64,000 nucleotides of DNA from Nocardioides sp. Root682 (lineage in GTDB: Bacteria > Actinomycetota > Actinomycetes > Propionibacteriales > Nocardioidaceae), in NCBI RefSeq assembly GCF_001427795.1, contig NZ_LMHJ01000003.1:147288-211287 (forward strand), written 5' to 3'. Position 1 is the first letter of the stretch. Each line of letters starts with the position of its first letter. The notes under the pieces are model-generated. The model was given only the letters and a program-made list of their open reading frames with translations. It did no database searches and was not told where the DNA came from. Below are positions 1-8,307 of the stretch, one piece after another. The translations under genes and the position numbers were made by a program.

Positions 1-1
1 C

Positions 2-250
2 GGCACCGCCGCCGACCCCTTCGGCCGCGCCCACCTCCGCAAGGTCGAGCGCGAGCTGCGCGACCACTACCGGACCCTGGTGACCGACCTCGCCGGCGAG
101 CTCTCGACCGAGGGCTACGACCGGGCGGTGCAGATCGCCGAGCTCCCCGACGTCGTCCGCGGCTACGAGGGCGTGAAGCTGCGCAACGTGGAGCGGTACG
201 TGGCCGAGCTGGAAGCGCTCGGGGCGACGGTGCCCGCGATCACGGTCTGA
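2..250 (+). CDS. Indolepyruvate ferredoxin oxidoreductase-like, C-terminal end (partial)
   Basis: Only the last 82 codons of a gene that begins before the window. The end contains the pattern ELPDVVRGYEGVKLRNVERY, which I recognise as the C-terminal tail (DUF6537-type) of fused indolepyruvate ferredoxin oxidoreductases, enzymes that oxidatively decarboxylate arylpyruvates to acyl-CoA using ferredoxin. No catalytic domain lies inside the window, so the call rests on tail similarity alone. It belongs to the chromosomal flank, 34 bp from the convergent TetR gene. Confidence 0.6.
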   Translation, partial: GTAADPFGRAHLRKVERELRDHYRTLVTDLAGELSTEGYDRAVQIAELPDVVRGYEGVKLRNVERYVAELEALGATVPAITV

Positions 251-283
251 CGGGCCCGCTCGTCCGGTCGTTCGTTCGGTCGG

Positions 284-934
284 TCAGGACGGTGCGATCA
301 CCGCACGCAGCATCCTCATGAGGAGCGCGCCGCCGCTCTCGAGCTGGCGCGCGGCCGTGTCCGGGTCGTCGGTCAGCACCTGCACCGTGGCCTTCAGGCC
401 GTCGAAGGCGCCGACGAGGAGGGTGGCCACCTCGACCGGGTCGACGGTGGGGTCGACGGGCAGGGCATCGCGGACCAGGTCCGCGACGTCATCGATCCAG
501 CGCCGGGTCAGCTCCGCGGCGAGGGGCCGGGTGGCGGGCAGCTCGGAGAGGTTCTGCGTCAGCCGCGCGACCGCCCACGCGTACGGGTCGTCACGGTGCA
601 GGCCCACCATGGCGGGCAGGAGGGCCTCGAGCCGCTCCGTCCCGGACGGCGTGGCGGCCAGGCGGGCGCGCACCTGGTCGAGCCAGTGCGCGTGCTTCTC
701 GGTGAGTACGGCGACGGCGAGCGACTCCTTGCTCGTGAAGTGGAAGTACACCGAGCCCTTGGTCATGCCGCTCGCCTCGACGACGTCGTCCATCCGCGCC
801 TTGTCGTAGCCGAGCCGGGCGAACACGGCTGCTGCGGCGTCGAGGATCCGCTCCCGCGAGGCGGCTCCGTGCTGGGTCGGTCCGGGCGGGCGGCCGACGC
901 GTCGGGGAGCGGGGGTGCTCGATGACCTTGTCAT
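284..934 (-). CDS. TetR/AcrR-family transcriptional repressor
   Basis: A 216-residue protein of normal TetR length. Residues about 25-75 form the N-terminal DNA-binding domain, with RERILDAAAAVFARLGYDKA followed by the recognition helix region (MDDVVEASGMTKGSVYFHF) and the usual FTSKESLAVAVL. The C-terminal ligand domain is typical and uninformative about the ligand. The gene is divergent from the SDR gene at 991, and a perfect palindrome lies in the shared promoter region. It most likely represses the SDR/SnoaL-like pair and itself. The inducer is unknown. Confidence 0.92.
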   Translation of the reverse strand: MTRSSSTPAPRRVGRPPGPTQHGAASRERILDAAAAVFARLGYDKARMDDVVEASGMTKGSVYFHFTSKESLAVAVLTEKHAHWLDQVRARLAATPSGTERLEALLPAMVGLHRDDPYAWAVARLTQNLSELPATRPLAAELTRRWIDDVADLVRDALPVDPTVDPVEVATLLVGAFDGLKATVQVLTDDPDTAARQLESGGALLMRMLRAVIAPS

Positions 935-955
935 GTGCCCATCCTACTGCTATTA

Positions 956-979
956 ATTAAACCAAAGAGTCGGTTTAAT
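956..979. promoter_or_regulatory. Probable TetR operator between tetR and SDR genes
   Basis: A perfect inverted repeat: ATTAAACC (956-963), an 8-bp spacer, then GGTTTAAT (972-979). It is AT-rich in a very GC-rich region, lies 22 bp upstream of the TetR start codon and 11 bp before the SDR start, and overlaps the only space where both divergent promoters can be. Such an arrangement is typical of autoregulated TetR switches. No footprint data exist; this is inference from position and symmetry. Confidence 0.7.
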
Positions 980-990
980 AAAGGAGTGAG

Positions 991-1800
991 ATGACAGGCC
1001 ATTTCGAGAAGCAACACGTGCTGGTGACCGGGGCGTCGTCGGGCATCGGGCGTGCCCTGGCCGAGCGGGTGGCCGCCGAGGGCGGCAACCTGGTGCTGGT
1101 CGCACGACGCGCGCCCGTCCTGCGGGCACAGGGCGAGGAGCTCGAGGCGCGGTACGGCGTCCGGGTCGACGTCGTACCGGCCGATCTCAGCCTGCCCGGC
1201 GCGGCCGCCGGGATCGTCCAGGAGCTGTCGGCGCGGGGCATCACCGTCGACGCGCTGGTCAACAACGCCGGGCTCGGTGTCCACGGCGACCTGGTGGGTG
1301 CGCGCCTCGCGGACGTCTCCGCCCAGGTCGCGGTGAACATCACCGCACTGACCGAGCTCACCGCGCTGCTGCTGCCGGCGATGGTCGCTCGTGGCCGTGG
1401 GGCGATCGTCAACGTGGCCAGCACGGCCGCGTTCCAGCCGGTGCCCCACATGGCCGTGTACGCCGCCACGAAGGCCTACGTGCTGTCGTTCTCGCGGGCC
1501 CTGTGGTCCGAGACGCGCGGCACCGGGGTCCGGGTTCTCGTCGTCAGTCCGGGCGCGACCGACACCGCGTTCTTCGACGTCGCTGGTGACGACGCCTCGG
1601 TGGGGAGACGCCGTACGCCGGAACAGGTCGTCGACGTCGCGATGAGCGCCCTCCGGGCAGACCGTCGCGAGGTGGTCGACGGGGCCGGGAACGCGCTCCT
1701 CGCCCGCGCCGCCAGCCGCCTGCCCACCCGATGGGCGATCGCCCTGGCCGAGCGCTCCGTCCGGCCGCAACCCAGCACCACCGCCACCATCACCAACTGA
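991..1800 (+). CDS. Short-chain dehydrogenase/reductase (SDR)
   Basis: A 269-residue classical SDR. The Rossmann glycine motif TGASSGIG is at residues 13-20, NNAG at 91-94, and the catalytic S144, Y157 and K161 (YAATK) are all present, so it should be an active NAD(P)H-dependent oxidoreductase. The ATG has a good ribosome binding site (AAAGGAG, 980-986). It is transcribed divergently from the TetR gene and is followed 13 bp later by a SnoaL-like gene, so the two form a small regulated operon. The substrate cannot be deduced. Confidence 0.93.
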   Translation: MTGHFEKQHVLVTGASSGIGRALAERVAAEGGNLVLVARRAPVLRAQGEELEARYGVRVDVVPADLSLPGAAAGIVQELSARGITVDALVNNAGLGVHGDLVGARLADVSAQVAVNITALTELTALLLPAMVARGRGAIVNVASTAAFQPVPHMAVYAATKAYVLSFSRALWSETRGTGVRVLVVSPGATDTAFFDVAGDDASVGRRRTPEQVVDVAMSALRADRREVVDGAGNALLARAASRLPTRWAIALAERSVRPQPSTTATITN

Positions 1801-1813
1801 TCGAGGAGCCACC

Positions 1814-2233
1814 ATGTTCATCAACGACTTTTCCGCCGCAGCTGCAGCCGCCGTCAACAACCACGACGTCGAGGAGATCCTCGCCCTGTGGCGCGAGCCC
1901 GCCTCCTACGACTCGCCCATGACCGGTCCCCAGCAGGGCCTTGCTGCACTGGCCGAGCGGGAGGCCGCCCTGTTCGCGGGATTCAGCGACCTCTCCGCCA
2001 CCCTCCAGCCCCTGGGGCAGGAGCAGTCCACGGGCGCCGCGCTCGTCCGCTTCACCGGCACCCATGACGGGTGGTACGCAGGCATGGCACCGACCGGGAA
2101 CACCATCTCCCTCGAGATGGTCGCGGTCATCACCTTCGACGACGACGGTCGCGTCGTCGGCGAACGCGTCTTCATCGACAGTGCCGCAGTCGTTGCTCAG
2201 CTCTCCGGCACGGTCGCGCCCGACGCAGCGTGA
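1814..2233 (+). CDS. SnoaL-like / NTF2-fold protein
   Basis: A 139-residue protein with the cone-shaped NTF2/SnoaL-like fold signature: an N-terminal helix (FSAAAAAAVNNHDVEEILAL), the segment around YDSPMTGPQQGLAALAEREAALFAGF, and C-terminal beta strands ending TFDDDGRVVGERVFID. Members serve as polyketide cyclases, isomerases, or binding proteins of unknown substrate; nothing here picks among these. It starts 13 bp after the SDR stop with a GGAG ribosome binding site and is probably cotranscribed with it under TetR control. Confidence 0.8.
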   Translation: MFINDFSAAAAAAVNNHDVEEILALWREPASYDSPMTGPQQGLAALAEREAALFAGFSDLSATLQPLGQEQSTGAALVRFTGTHDGWYAGMAPTGNTISLEMVAVITFDDDGRVVGERVFIDSAAVVAQLSGTVAPDAA

Positions 2234-2245
2234 ACCAGCAGTTCG

Positions 2246-2280
2246 GGTCGCGACCGGGACCTGTGGTCCGGGTCGCGACC
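2246..2280 (+). terminator. Strong hairpin downstream of the SDR/SnoaL operon
   Basis: Arms of 16 nt (2246-2261 and 2265-2280) pair with one mismatch around a 3-nt loop; each arm also contains the self-complementary GGTCGCGACC. It begins 13 bp after the stop at 2233. There is no U-tract, as is common for actinobacterial hairpin terminators. It also marks the last feature of the chromosomal flank before the integrated element. Confidence 0.65.
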
Positions 2281-2337
2281 GGCGGGTCTCACTGGCGATC
2301 AGGAGCCGATCCGGCTCCCTGACCTGCGCTTTTGTGA

Positions 2338-2390
2338 TGGTGCCCCAGGCAAGAGTCGAACTTGCGACCTTTCGCTTAGGAGGCGGCTGC
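2338..2390 (-). tRNA. 3' half of tRNA-Arg(CCT): attachment site of the element
   Basis: Reading the minus strand, the sequence contains an anticodon loop CTCCTAA (anticodon CCT at 2380-2378), a T arm GCAAG-TTCGACT-CTTGC, the 3' acceptor strand CTGGGGC, discriminator A and encoded CCA (2340-2338). The matching 5' acceptor strand and a proper D arm are missing upstream, so only the 3' half is present. Tyrosine integrases commonly use tRNA 3' halves as att sites. The chromosome lies on the 3' side and excisionase and integrase genes lie on the other, so this is the residual chromosomal 3' half at one element junction. Confidence 0.82.
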
Positions 2391-2534
2391 ACTTATCGCC
2401 CTGACCTGCGACAACACCGGTCTCTTGGGTCCGTTGACAGAAGATTGACATACGGATCTGGGCCGCGGCCGGCCGCGGCGCGGTCCAGAAAGTCACAACG
2501 GAACACTCCGGCACGGCCCGCACACCTTGGGGAC

Positions 2535-2882
2535 ATGAGCGCCTCGCCCTCCCGGTCGACCGCTGTGCCGGCCCTCCTCACCATCCACGACATCGCAGCC
2601 CTGCTCCGCATCCACCGGACCGCCGCATACGCCCGAACACGTGACCCCGACTTCCCCGACCCGCTCGTCATCTCGGGCTCCTGCTACCGGTGGTACGCGG
2701 ACGAGGTCGCCGCGTACGTCGCCTCGCGCCGCGCCCCCAAGAAGGAGCACCAGCGACGCGCCGTCCCGCTCGACCCGAGCGCCGCCTCCGGCGCCGGACC
2801 GGCGTCCGCCCCACCCAGGCCCCGCGCCAGGCGACGTCGCTCGCCCGGGGCAGCGGCGGCGGCGGAGAGCACGCCTCGGTGA
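2535..2882 (+). CDS. Excisionase-like AlpA/HTH_17 DNA-binding protein
   Basis: A 115-residue protein. Residues about 14-60 form a winged helix-turn-helix of the MerR/AlpA excisionase type (LLTIHDIAALLRIHRTAAYA, then YRWYADEVAAYVASR); the remainder is a basic, Ala/Pro/Arg-rich tail. It sits between the tRNA att fragment and the integrase, stopping 13 bp before the integrase start, the usual xis-int arrangement. It probably bends att DNA to steer the integrase toward excision. The ATG at 2535 is the first in-frame start consistent with domain length; the reading frame itself extends further upstream into noncoding DNA. Confidence 0.78.
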   Translation: MSASPSRSTAVPALLTIHDIAALLRIHRTAAYARTRDPDFPDPLVISGSCYRWYADEVAAYVASRRAPKKEHQRRAVPLDPSAASGAGPASAPPRPRARRRRSPGAAAAAESTPR

Positions 2883-2895
2883 GCGGAGGACGTTC

Positions 2896-4194
2896 GTGGC
2901 GACCCCCCAACCCTATGAGCGTCGGACCGACACGACGCGCCCTGCCGGTGAAGACGCATCGTGGGAGACCCCGGTCGGGCTGGTCGCGATGTACGCGCCG
3001 ACCAGAGCCGTGCCGTACTACCGGATCGTCTGGGGCAGCCCGCAGGAAGGCACCACCGCAGGGCGTCGCTTCGACCGGGCCTGGCGCAAGGCGCTGGCAC
3101 GCGAACAGCTGATCCTCGCGGGCGCTACTGCCAAGACGGAGTGGGCCACCTTCGTCGGGATCGACTACTGGCTCTCGCCGGATCGGCCAAAGCCGCGCGG
3201 CTCGTGGGGCGAGTCCCACACCAAGACCATGACGTACTACGCCGAGCGGTACTTCAAGACGACCTTCGGCGGTGTCCGGCACCTCGACCTGCGGCGCGCC
3301 CACTTCCAGCAAGCCGTGAACCTTGCGCCGACCGAGTCCGAGGGCCGCAACGTCCGCCGGGCGGCACGCTCCCTGATCGGTGCGTTGCGCCAAGGCGACT
3401 ACCTCCTCGAGAACCAGATGATCGACCTGTCGACGGTGTGGTGGCATGGCGAGCGTCGGGTCAAGGCCGCCGAGCAGGGCGACGACAAGACCGACTTCGT
3501 GTCGCGCACCAAGCGGCCTACACACGCTCAGGTGAAGGCGCTGCGCGCCGCCACCTCCGAGCGGCGGCGGCGCGGGAACAAGTCCTGGCGTGCACTGGCC
3601 GTCGAGCTGGCCGCGTACTCCGGGGTGCGTCGCGGCGAGCTCGCCGTGCTGGATGACACCACAGTCCATCGGGACGGTCGCGTGCGGGTCCTGTGGCGGC
3701 TGGAGAGCATCGGTGGTCCGCACCTGGCCCTGCCGAAGGGAAACAAGCGTCGCTGGACGACCTATCCGCAGATCACGCCGACCGGTTTCCGGCTCGCGGA
3801 CGCGGTGCAGCAGCGACTCGATGAAGTCGCCCACGAACGGGCGGCCGGCACCAATCCGCGGGGGCTGCTGTTCCCGTCCGAACGCGGAACCTGGCTGCTT
3901 GGCAGCAACTTCCACCGCGATGTCTTCGAGCCTGCGGCGCTGCTGGCCGCTTGGCCCTATGTCGAGGAGGTCAAGCCGTGGGGCGTCGGGAAGACCCGAC
4001 ACCAGCGCACGTGGGCACTCACCTGGCATTCGCTGCGGCACACCTTCGTGACTTGGCAGCTCGAAGATCTCCAGCAGCCACCCTCGAGGGTGGCGACCCT
4101 GGCCGGTCATGAGTCCGCGGAGTTCACCATCGCTCGGTACGTCTCGGGCGCCAAAGACGACATCAGCGATTCGCTCGCCGCGCTCGGTTGGTAG
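2896..4194 (+). CDS. Tyrosine site-specific integrase
   Basis: A 432-residue phage-type integrase with an N-terminal arm-binding/SAM-like core-binding region (about 25-200) and a C-terminal catalytic domain. The catalytic residues are visible: R245 (GVRRGEL), H378 and R381 (HSLRH), H405 (LAGHES) and nucleophile Y415 (ARYVSG). The GTG at 2896 is chosen because GGAGGA (2885-2890) precedes it by 5 nt. It is adjacent to the tRNA-Arg fragment and the excisionase gene and is expected to integrate the element into tRNA-Arg(CCT). Confidence 0.93.
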   Translation: MATPQPYERRTDTTRPAGEDASWETPVGLVAMYAPTRAVPYYRIVWGSPQEGTTAGRRFDRAWRKALAREQLILAGATAKTEWATFVGIDYWLSPDRPKPRGSWGESHTKTMTYYAERYFKTTFGGVRHLDLRRAHFQQAVNLAPTESEGRNVRRAARSLIGALRQGDYLLENQMIDLSTVWWHGERRVKAAEQGDDKTDFVSRTKRPTHAQVKALRAATSERRRRGNKSWRALAVELAAYSGVRRGELAVLDDTTVHRDGRVRVLWRLESIGGPHLALPKGNKRRWTTYPQITPTGFRLADAVQQRLDEVAHERAAGTNPRGLLFPSERGTWLLGSNFHRDVFEPAALLAAWPYVEEVKPWGVGKTRHQRTWALTWHSLRHTFVTWQLEDLQQPPSRVATLAGHESAEFTIARYVSGAKDDISDSLAALGW

Positions 4195-4208
4195 CCCAGC
4201 CGGGTTGG

Positions 4209-5531
4209 TCAGAGCTGCGCTGCATCCGGGACTGAACGCTGCCGTGGCGGGGGGCGGTGGACGAGAGCGGCTTGGAGTTCCGCGCGAGTCCGATCCGAGT
4301 ACGACGGGCTGCCTGAGGTGGCCGTTGGACGGAGGCGTTCACGGGCGGTGGTGACCACGGCGAGTTCACGGGGATCCGCGACGACGACGAAGCGCTCGCG
4401 GACGGGGTGGACCATCTGATGAGTGTTGTCGACGAGGCGGGGCACGGTGACGCGTTGTACGAACGCGCCGCGGCGCACACCTTCCTCGATGACGTCGCAG
4501 ATCCGGTCGTCGGTCCTGTGGAAGAGCATCTGGAACGCGGAGATCGTCCGGGGCTCGAGCACGTCGTCGTGGGGGACGTGGCGCAGCCGGCTGACCGCGT
4601 TGGCTGCTTCCGCTGCGGCGTGGGCGCCGGCGCCGAGGTTTCCGCCGAGGTCGCGCAGTTGCTTCTGGACGAGGCCGTAGGTCTCGCCGCGGTCGGTCCA
4701 GGCGTCGGCGACCTCAGGGGCGACCGGTGCTGCCAGGCGCGCCAGGGCGGGGGAGAGGAGATGTTGGGAGTCGACGATTCGGCGCAGGTTGAGAACATTG
4801 GGGAAGGCCTTGAGTCGCACGAGCACGTTGTGTTCGGCCTGGAGGACGCCGAGGATTCCGGGCCTCACGGGGCCGCGGATGGCTTTGACGCGCGGTTGCC
4901 ACCCGGCCTGGTCGACGGAGTAGTCCGGTTGGCCCAGGCCGACGTCCAGGGCGCAGGCGAGTGCGCTCCAGCCCAGTCGTTGGCTGGAGGCCAAGGGCTG
5001 CCACCCGGGGGTGTTGCGGTACCGCTGGTCGAGCACGACCAGGGCCTGGGTCACCGCGGCGACGTCGCCGAGCAGGGCGAGCGATTCCGGCGTCGAGAGC
5101 CGTCCGTGGAGGTCCGGCCCGGTGTCGTGTTCAGCCAGTGCTGCGGCGCGAGCGGCATGGCGCCAGTGTTCGACCAGGTCATTCGGATGCGGTGTGGTGA
5201 GTTCGGCGAGTGAGGCGAGGGGCGTGGTCGACGCCGCTCTTGTGTGTTCGAGGGCCCGTACCAGTTCACTGACCAGTGGCTCATCGGCTGCGGCCAGCAG
5301 AAAGGGGTTGCTGGGCCGCTTGGTCAGGTTGCTGAACGCCAGCGGGCGGGCCGAGATCGCGGACTGGGTGCACCAGATCAGCACGGATTGCCGATAGCGG
5401 CGGATCAGGTGTCCGGTCCGTTCCTGCTCGGCCGGTGCGCTATCGACGTTTCGGAGGGGGCCCTGGACTCGGTGCATCTTGAGAAGGGCGGCGAGTTCGG
5501 TACGCAGGAGTGCACCCGTTTCGGCGTACAT
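4209..5531 (-). CDS. Element-encoded hypothetical protein, 440 aa
   Basis: An unrecognised, mostly alpha-helical soluble protein of 440 residues, rich in Ala, Leu and Arg, with no signal peptide, membrane segment or nucleotide-binding motif that I can see. The start is set by translational coupling: the upstream gene's TGA overlaps this ATG (TGATG at 5533-5529). Codon use matches the surrounding element genes. It ends 14 bp from the convergent integrase stop. Its place between integrase and SSB suggests an element maintenance role, but there is no direct evidence. Confidence 0.72.
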   Translation of the reverse strand: MYAETGALLRTELAALLKMHRVQGPLRNVDSAPAEQERTGHLIRRYRQSVLIWCTQSAISARPLAFSNLTKRPSNPFLLAAADEPLVSELVRALEHTRAASTTPLASLAELTTPHPNDLVEHWRHAARAAALAEHDTGPDLHGRLSTPESLALLGDVAAVTQALVVLDQRYRNTPGWQPLASSQRLGWSALACALDVGLGQPDYSVDQAGWQPRVKAIRGPVRPGILGVLQAEHNVLVRLKAFPNVLNLRRIVDSQHLLSPALARLAAPVAPEVADAWTDRGETYGLVQKQLRDLGGNLGAGAHAAAEAANAVSRLRHVPHDDVLEPRTISAFQMLFHRTDDRICDVIEEGVRRGAFVQRVTVPRLVDNTHQMVHPVRERFVVVADPRELAVVTTARERLRPTATSGSPSYSDRTRAELQAALVHRPPPRQRSVPDAAQL

Positions 5532-5830
5532 CAGCTCGCGTCCAGGGTGGCCGCGTCCTGGAGCATCGCCAGGAGCAGTTCGTGCTGGAGCGGGTCGAGG
5601 CCGTGGTCGATCAGTTCCTTGATGGCCGACGTTGCGTCCGCGGCCAGGATGGCCCGGTCGGTGGTCAGGCCCTCGGCGTCGAGCGCGGGCACCTCGTCGC
5701 GATAGATCTGGTCCAGTTCGATGAGGGTGTGTTCGTAGGCCGACGAGGCGTCGAGCGTGGCCGCGTTGTCGGCCAGCGCAGCGAGGTACGACCGGGCTTG
5801 GGCCAAGGTGACTTCGTGAGCAAGCAGCAT
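5531..5830 (-). CDS. Small helical hypothetical protein, 99 aa
   Basis: A 99-residue predicted helical protein (MLLAHEVTLAQARSYLAALA onward) rich in Ala, Leu, Asp. The ATG at 5830 is preceded on the minus strand by GAAGGAG with ideal spacing, so longer readings of the frame are unlikely. Its stop codon overlaps the start of the 440-aa gene downstream, so the two are cotranscribed and translationally coupled. The Ala/Asp/Leu spacing suggests a small helical bundle, perhaps a partner of the downstream product. No family recognised. Confidence 0.7.
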   Translation of the reverse strand: MLLAHEVTLAQARSYLAALADNAATLDASSAYEHTLIELDQIYRDEVPALDAEGLTTDRAILAADATSAIKELIDHGLDPLQHELLLAMLQDAATLDAS

Positions 5831-5958
5831 GGGCTCTCCTTCGTGCGAGTTGCCATCGACGCTCCACGTGCAGGGCGCCGTCGGCTCGTGATCGGGTGTT
5901 GCCTGTGGACAGCGGGCCACCCAGCGACGCGGGATGTGCCCCGGTGTCCGGGGCGTCA

Positions 5959-6483
5959 TCAGGAGTCAGTTGTGTCGATGAGGTGCTGGAGGCGTCGTCG
6001 GCGAAGAACGTCCGCTCGGACGAACTCCTCGAAGTCCCCGGTCCGGTCGCGGATCTCGACCTCGCCGACTGTTGGGAGTTCGGCCTCACCCGGCCACCGG
6101 GTCTGGCGGGTCGGCCGATCCCGGTCCAGCCGCGTTCCGCACACCGCTACCCAGTCCCGGAGCCGGATCCGGGCGTCAGCGAAGTCACGCATCCACACGA
6201 CCGGTGCCGAGGGCGACCCGTTGGTGGTGTAGCAGGAGAGGAAGTGGGTGTGCAGCGCCGACAGCTCCCAGATCAGCTCGTCATGACGATGCCAGTACGG
6301 CGGCACCACCGCCGGCGGGAGGCCGAACGTGACCTTCAGCCAGGTCACCCAGGCGTCAAGGTCCCGCCAGTGGATCTCGGCCTCCTCGGCGTCGAGCAGA
6401 TTCCAGTTGACCGGCGCCGGCGGCCGTTCCTCGTCCGATTCGAACGGATAGTCGTCGGCGTACGACGGCTCGTACTCGCCCAT
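5959..6483 (-). CDS. DUF4913-like protein
   Basis: A 174-residue protein containing WNLLDAEEAEIHWRDLDAWV, a run of aromatic residues around PPYWHRHDELIWELSALHTH, and FADARIRLRDWVAVCGTRLD. I recognise this pattern from the DUF4913 family found on actinobacterial plasmids and integrative elements; its function is unknown. It lies 13 bp downstream of the SSB gene on the same strand, so it is likely cotranscribed with it. The family link is from memory and should be treated as probable rather than proven. Confidence 0.75.
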   Translation of the reverse strand: MGEYEPSYADDYPFESDEERPPAPVNWNLLDAEEAEIHWRDLDAWVTWLKVTFGLPPAVVPPYWHRHDELIWELSALHTHFLSCYTTNGSPSAPVVWMRDFADARIRLRDWVAVCGTRLDRDRPTRQTRWPGEAELPTVGEVEIRDRTGDFEEFVRADVLRRRRLQHLIDTTDS

Positions 6484-6496
6484 CGCCGTGGGGGCG

Positions 6497-6922
6497 TCAG
6501 AAGCCGACGGCCGGACTCGATGGCGGAGACACCGGCGGCGGGGGAGTCGGCGGGGCTTCGGCTGGCGCGAGGCGACGCCGCTGGACTTCGTAGGCGGTCT
6601 TGTTCACGTTGTGGCCGATCTTGCGGGCCACGAACTCCCCCTTGATCGTGCCAGTGCGCTCGACCTCGTACTCGTGGACATAGCCGCTGGCCACGAAAGA
6701 ATCGCCCTTGCGGAACCGTGCATAGGTCTCCCGCGCGGTGCTCTCAAAGGCCACCATGTCGTGGAAGGTCGGATCCAGCTTCGTGAAGTTGCCGTCGACT
6801 TCCTTGCGCCATTGCTCGACCCCGATCCGGACCCGGCAGCGCTCCTTGCCGACCTCGGTGAAATGAAGCTCGGGATCAGAGGCGATGAAGCCGACCAAAC
6901 TCATCTGGGTGGGAATCGACAT
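6497..6922 (-). CDS. ssb: Single-stranded DNA-binding protein (element-encoded)
   Basis: A 141-residue OB-fold protein: MSLVGFIASDPELHF, CRVRIGVEQWR, FHDMVAFESTARETYARFRKG and FVASGYVHEYEVERTGTIKG match the SSB core, followed by a Pro-rich tail ending PAVGF rather than the acidic DDDIPF tip of housekeeping SSB. The ATG at 6922 has a perfect AAGGAGG ribosome binding site. Mobile elements often carry their own SSB to protect transferred single strands; the lack of the acidic tip suggests it does not recruit host replication proteins in the usual way. Confidence 0.88.
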   Translation of the reverse strand: MSIPTQMSLVGFIASDPELHFTEVGKERCRVRIGVEQWRKEVDGNFTKLDPTFHDMVAFESTARETYARFRKGDSFVASGYVHEYEVERTGTIKGEFVARKIGHNVNKTAYEVQRRRLAPAEAPPTPPPPVSPPSSPAVGF

Positions 6923-7020
6923 TCTTCCTCCTTGCCATGGACTGGTCCTCCGATCGGAACCAGTTCTCAACAAGAAGGTGCGCACCGCGTGCCGTTGGGC
7001 CCTGTAGCCGTTCGCCCGGC

Positions 7021-7058
7021 CCGCCGCGAACGCGGCGGAATGACGTGGCTCCGCCGCG
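7021..7058. terminator. GC-rich alternative hairpins upstream of ssb
   Basis: CCGCCGCG (7021-7028) pairs with CGCGGCGG (7031-7038), while CGCGGCGGA (7031-7039) can instead pair with TCCGCCGCG (7050-7058). The two stems are mutually exclusive. They lie between the end of the HTH gene (7115) and the ssb start (6922), so they could terminate the HTH transcript or act in the ssb leader. No U-tract is present. Confidence 0.45.
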
Positions 7059-7114
7059 GGTGAACAATCGCATCTACGAGCACACCCAGCGCTGGCGGGT
7101 CGCGCCTCGAGGAT

Positions 7115-7609
7115 CTATCGGGGCGTTCTGGACGGCGAAGTGCGACGTTCGACATCGACACGTGTCGAGGTGAATGCTGGGACCGGCGGCAACGCCCCCA
7201 AGCCGGGCTGACCATCGATGTCAAGATCGGTGAGGGCTGTCACCAAAATGCTCAGTTCGGAAGTAATACGCTCCCACGCTGGACGAAGCATTGTCTGGAG
7301 AGCGGCGTCAGACCCTCCAGCTACGCGCCGAACGCTGTCGACCCATCTCGGAGCTCGATTCTTGAGCCGTCCATACAAGGACTGCCGGGTCACTCCTGCC
7401 GCTACGGCCATACTCTCCCAGGTCGAGCCCTCCTCGCGCAGGATGGCGACCAAGCCGGCTTCGATGCGGTCGAGGTCATCTCGGATGGTCCGCAGCCGCT
7501 CAAGGTGCGCCGTACTTGGCTTCGAGATGAGTTCGAGCGTGGTGTGGGCCGTCTCCGCGATCTCTCGGAAGAGTGCCAGACGTAGGAGGTGCTGCTCTTG
7601 CATGGCCAT
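7115..7609 (-). CDS. Helix-turn-helix DNA-binding protein
   Basis: A 164-residue protein with an N-terminal helical segment (about 1-65) and a clear homeodomain-like helix-turn-helix at about 58-85 (STWESMAVAAGVTRQSLYGR), followed by a variable C-terminal half. Two ATGs are available (7609 and 7603) with only weak ribosome binding sites. It is divergent from a small membrane protein gene at 7722 and upstream of ssb on the same strand, so it may regulate element functions. No named family can be assigned. Confidence 0.72.
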   Translation of the reverse strand: MAMQEQHLLRLALFREIAETAHTTLELISKPSTAHLERLRTIRDDLDRIEAGLVAILREEGSTWESMAVAAGVTRQSLYGRLKNRAPRWVDSVRRVAGGSDAALQTMLRPAWERITSELSILVTALTDLDIDGQPGLGALPPVPAFTSTRVDVERRTSPSRTPR

Positions 7610-7721
7610 GATTTTCGCATTTGTCAGGACGACACTGCGCTCATGCGCGCCGCAAAGCGTCGAGTTTGTACTCAGTGCCCGGGATCATGGACTCATTGAG
7701 TCCGAGTGCCGGGAGGTCCAT

Positions 7722-8042
7722 ATGAGCGTCTCACAGGAGCTGCCGTCGCGCGAGGTACACCGGCTTGCCGGCCTCGTTGCGGCGCCCCTACCGACGGTTG
7801 GCCTAGTTGCTTCGGGCGCGCCCGTGTGGCTCACGACCATTGTCATCCTTGCGAGTTTCCTTACAGTGCTGCGACCAGTCCAGTTTGTCGCGACGTACGT
7901 CTTCTTGAGGCTGACGGGTGCCGACAGCGTTGATGCCCGGAGCTCGGCATTCCGAGCGGCGTATTACCCGGGCTCACCCGACCCGACCCTCAAGGCGACT
8001 GAGACACCATCGCTCGACGCGGGTCCGCCTCCGACGACCTGA
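7722..8042 (+). CDS. Small membrane protein, 106 aa
   Basis: The ATG at 7722 has a good GGGAGG ribosome binding site (7711-7716). A hydrophobic region at about residues 20-56 (including LTTIVILASFLTVLRPVQFV) fits one or two membrane helices; the C-terminal tail is polar and proline-rich. No family recognised. It is transcribed away from the HTH gene and stands alone before the kinase-NTPase gene, which runs in the opposite direction. A role in regulation or defence is possible but not indicated by sequence. Confidence 0.6.
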   Translation: MSVSQELPSREVHRLAGLVAAPLPTVGLVASGAPVWLTTIVILASFLTVLRPVQFVATYVFLRLTGADSVDARSSAFRAAYYPGSPDPTLKATETPSLDAGPPPTT

Positions 8043-8307
8043 GTCCCTAGTTGCGAGAGGGCGGTTCGACGTGGCTGGTGTGACGTGTCCGCTTCGGATC
8101 GACCTGGCTGGTTCGCGGCGCTTTGACGCACTCAGCGACACTCGCGAAGCCGGTGGAGATGTTGGCCGGTGTGAGAACCTCCGGATCTGCTGCACGAACT
8201 GGTGGCAGGTCTCAGCGCCGAAACGGTGGGGGTTCTTCTGTTTGCATGGGCTTTACAACCCAGTCGATCACAAGACTTCGCTCGCGAGGCGCACTCGCCG
8301 CCTGCGA

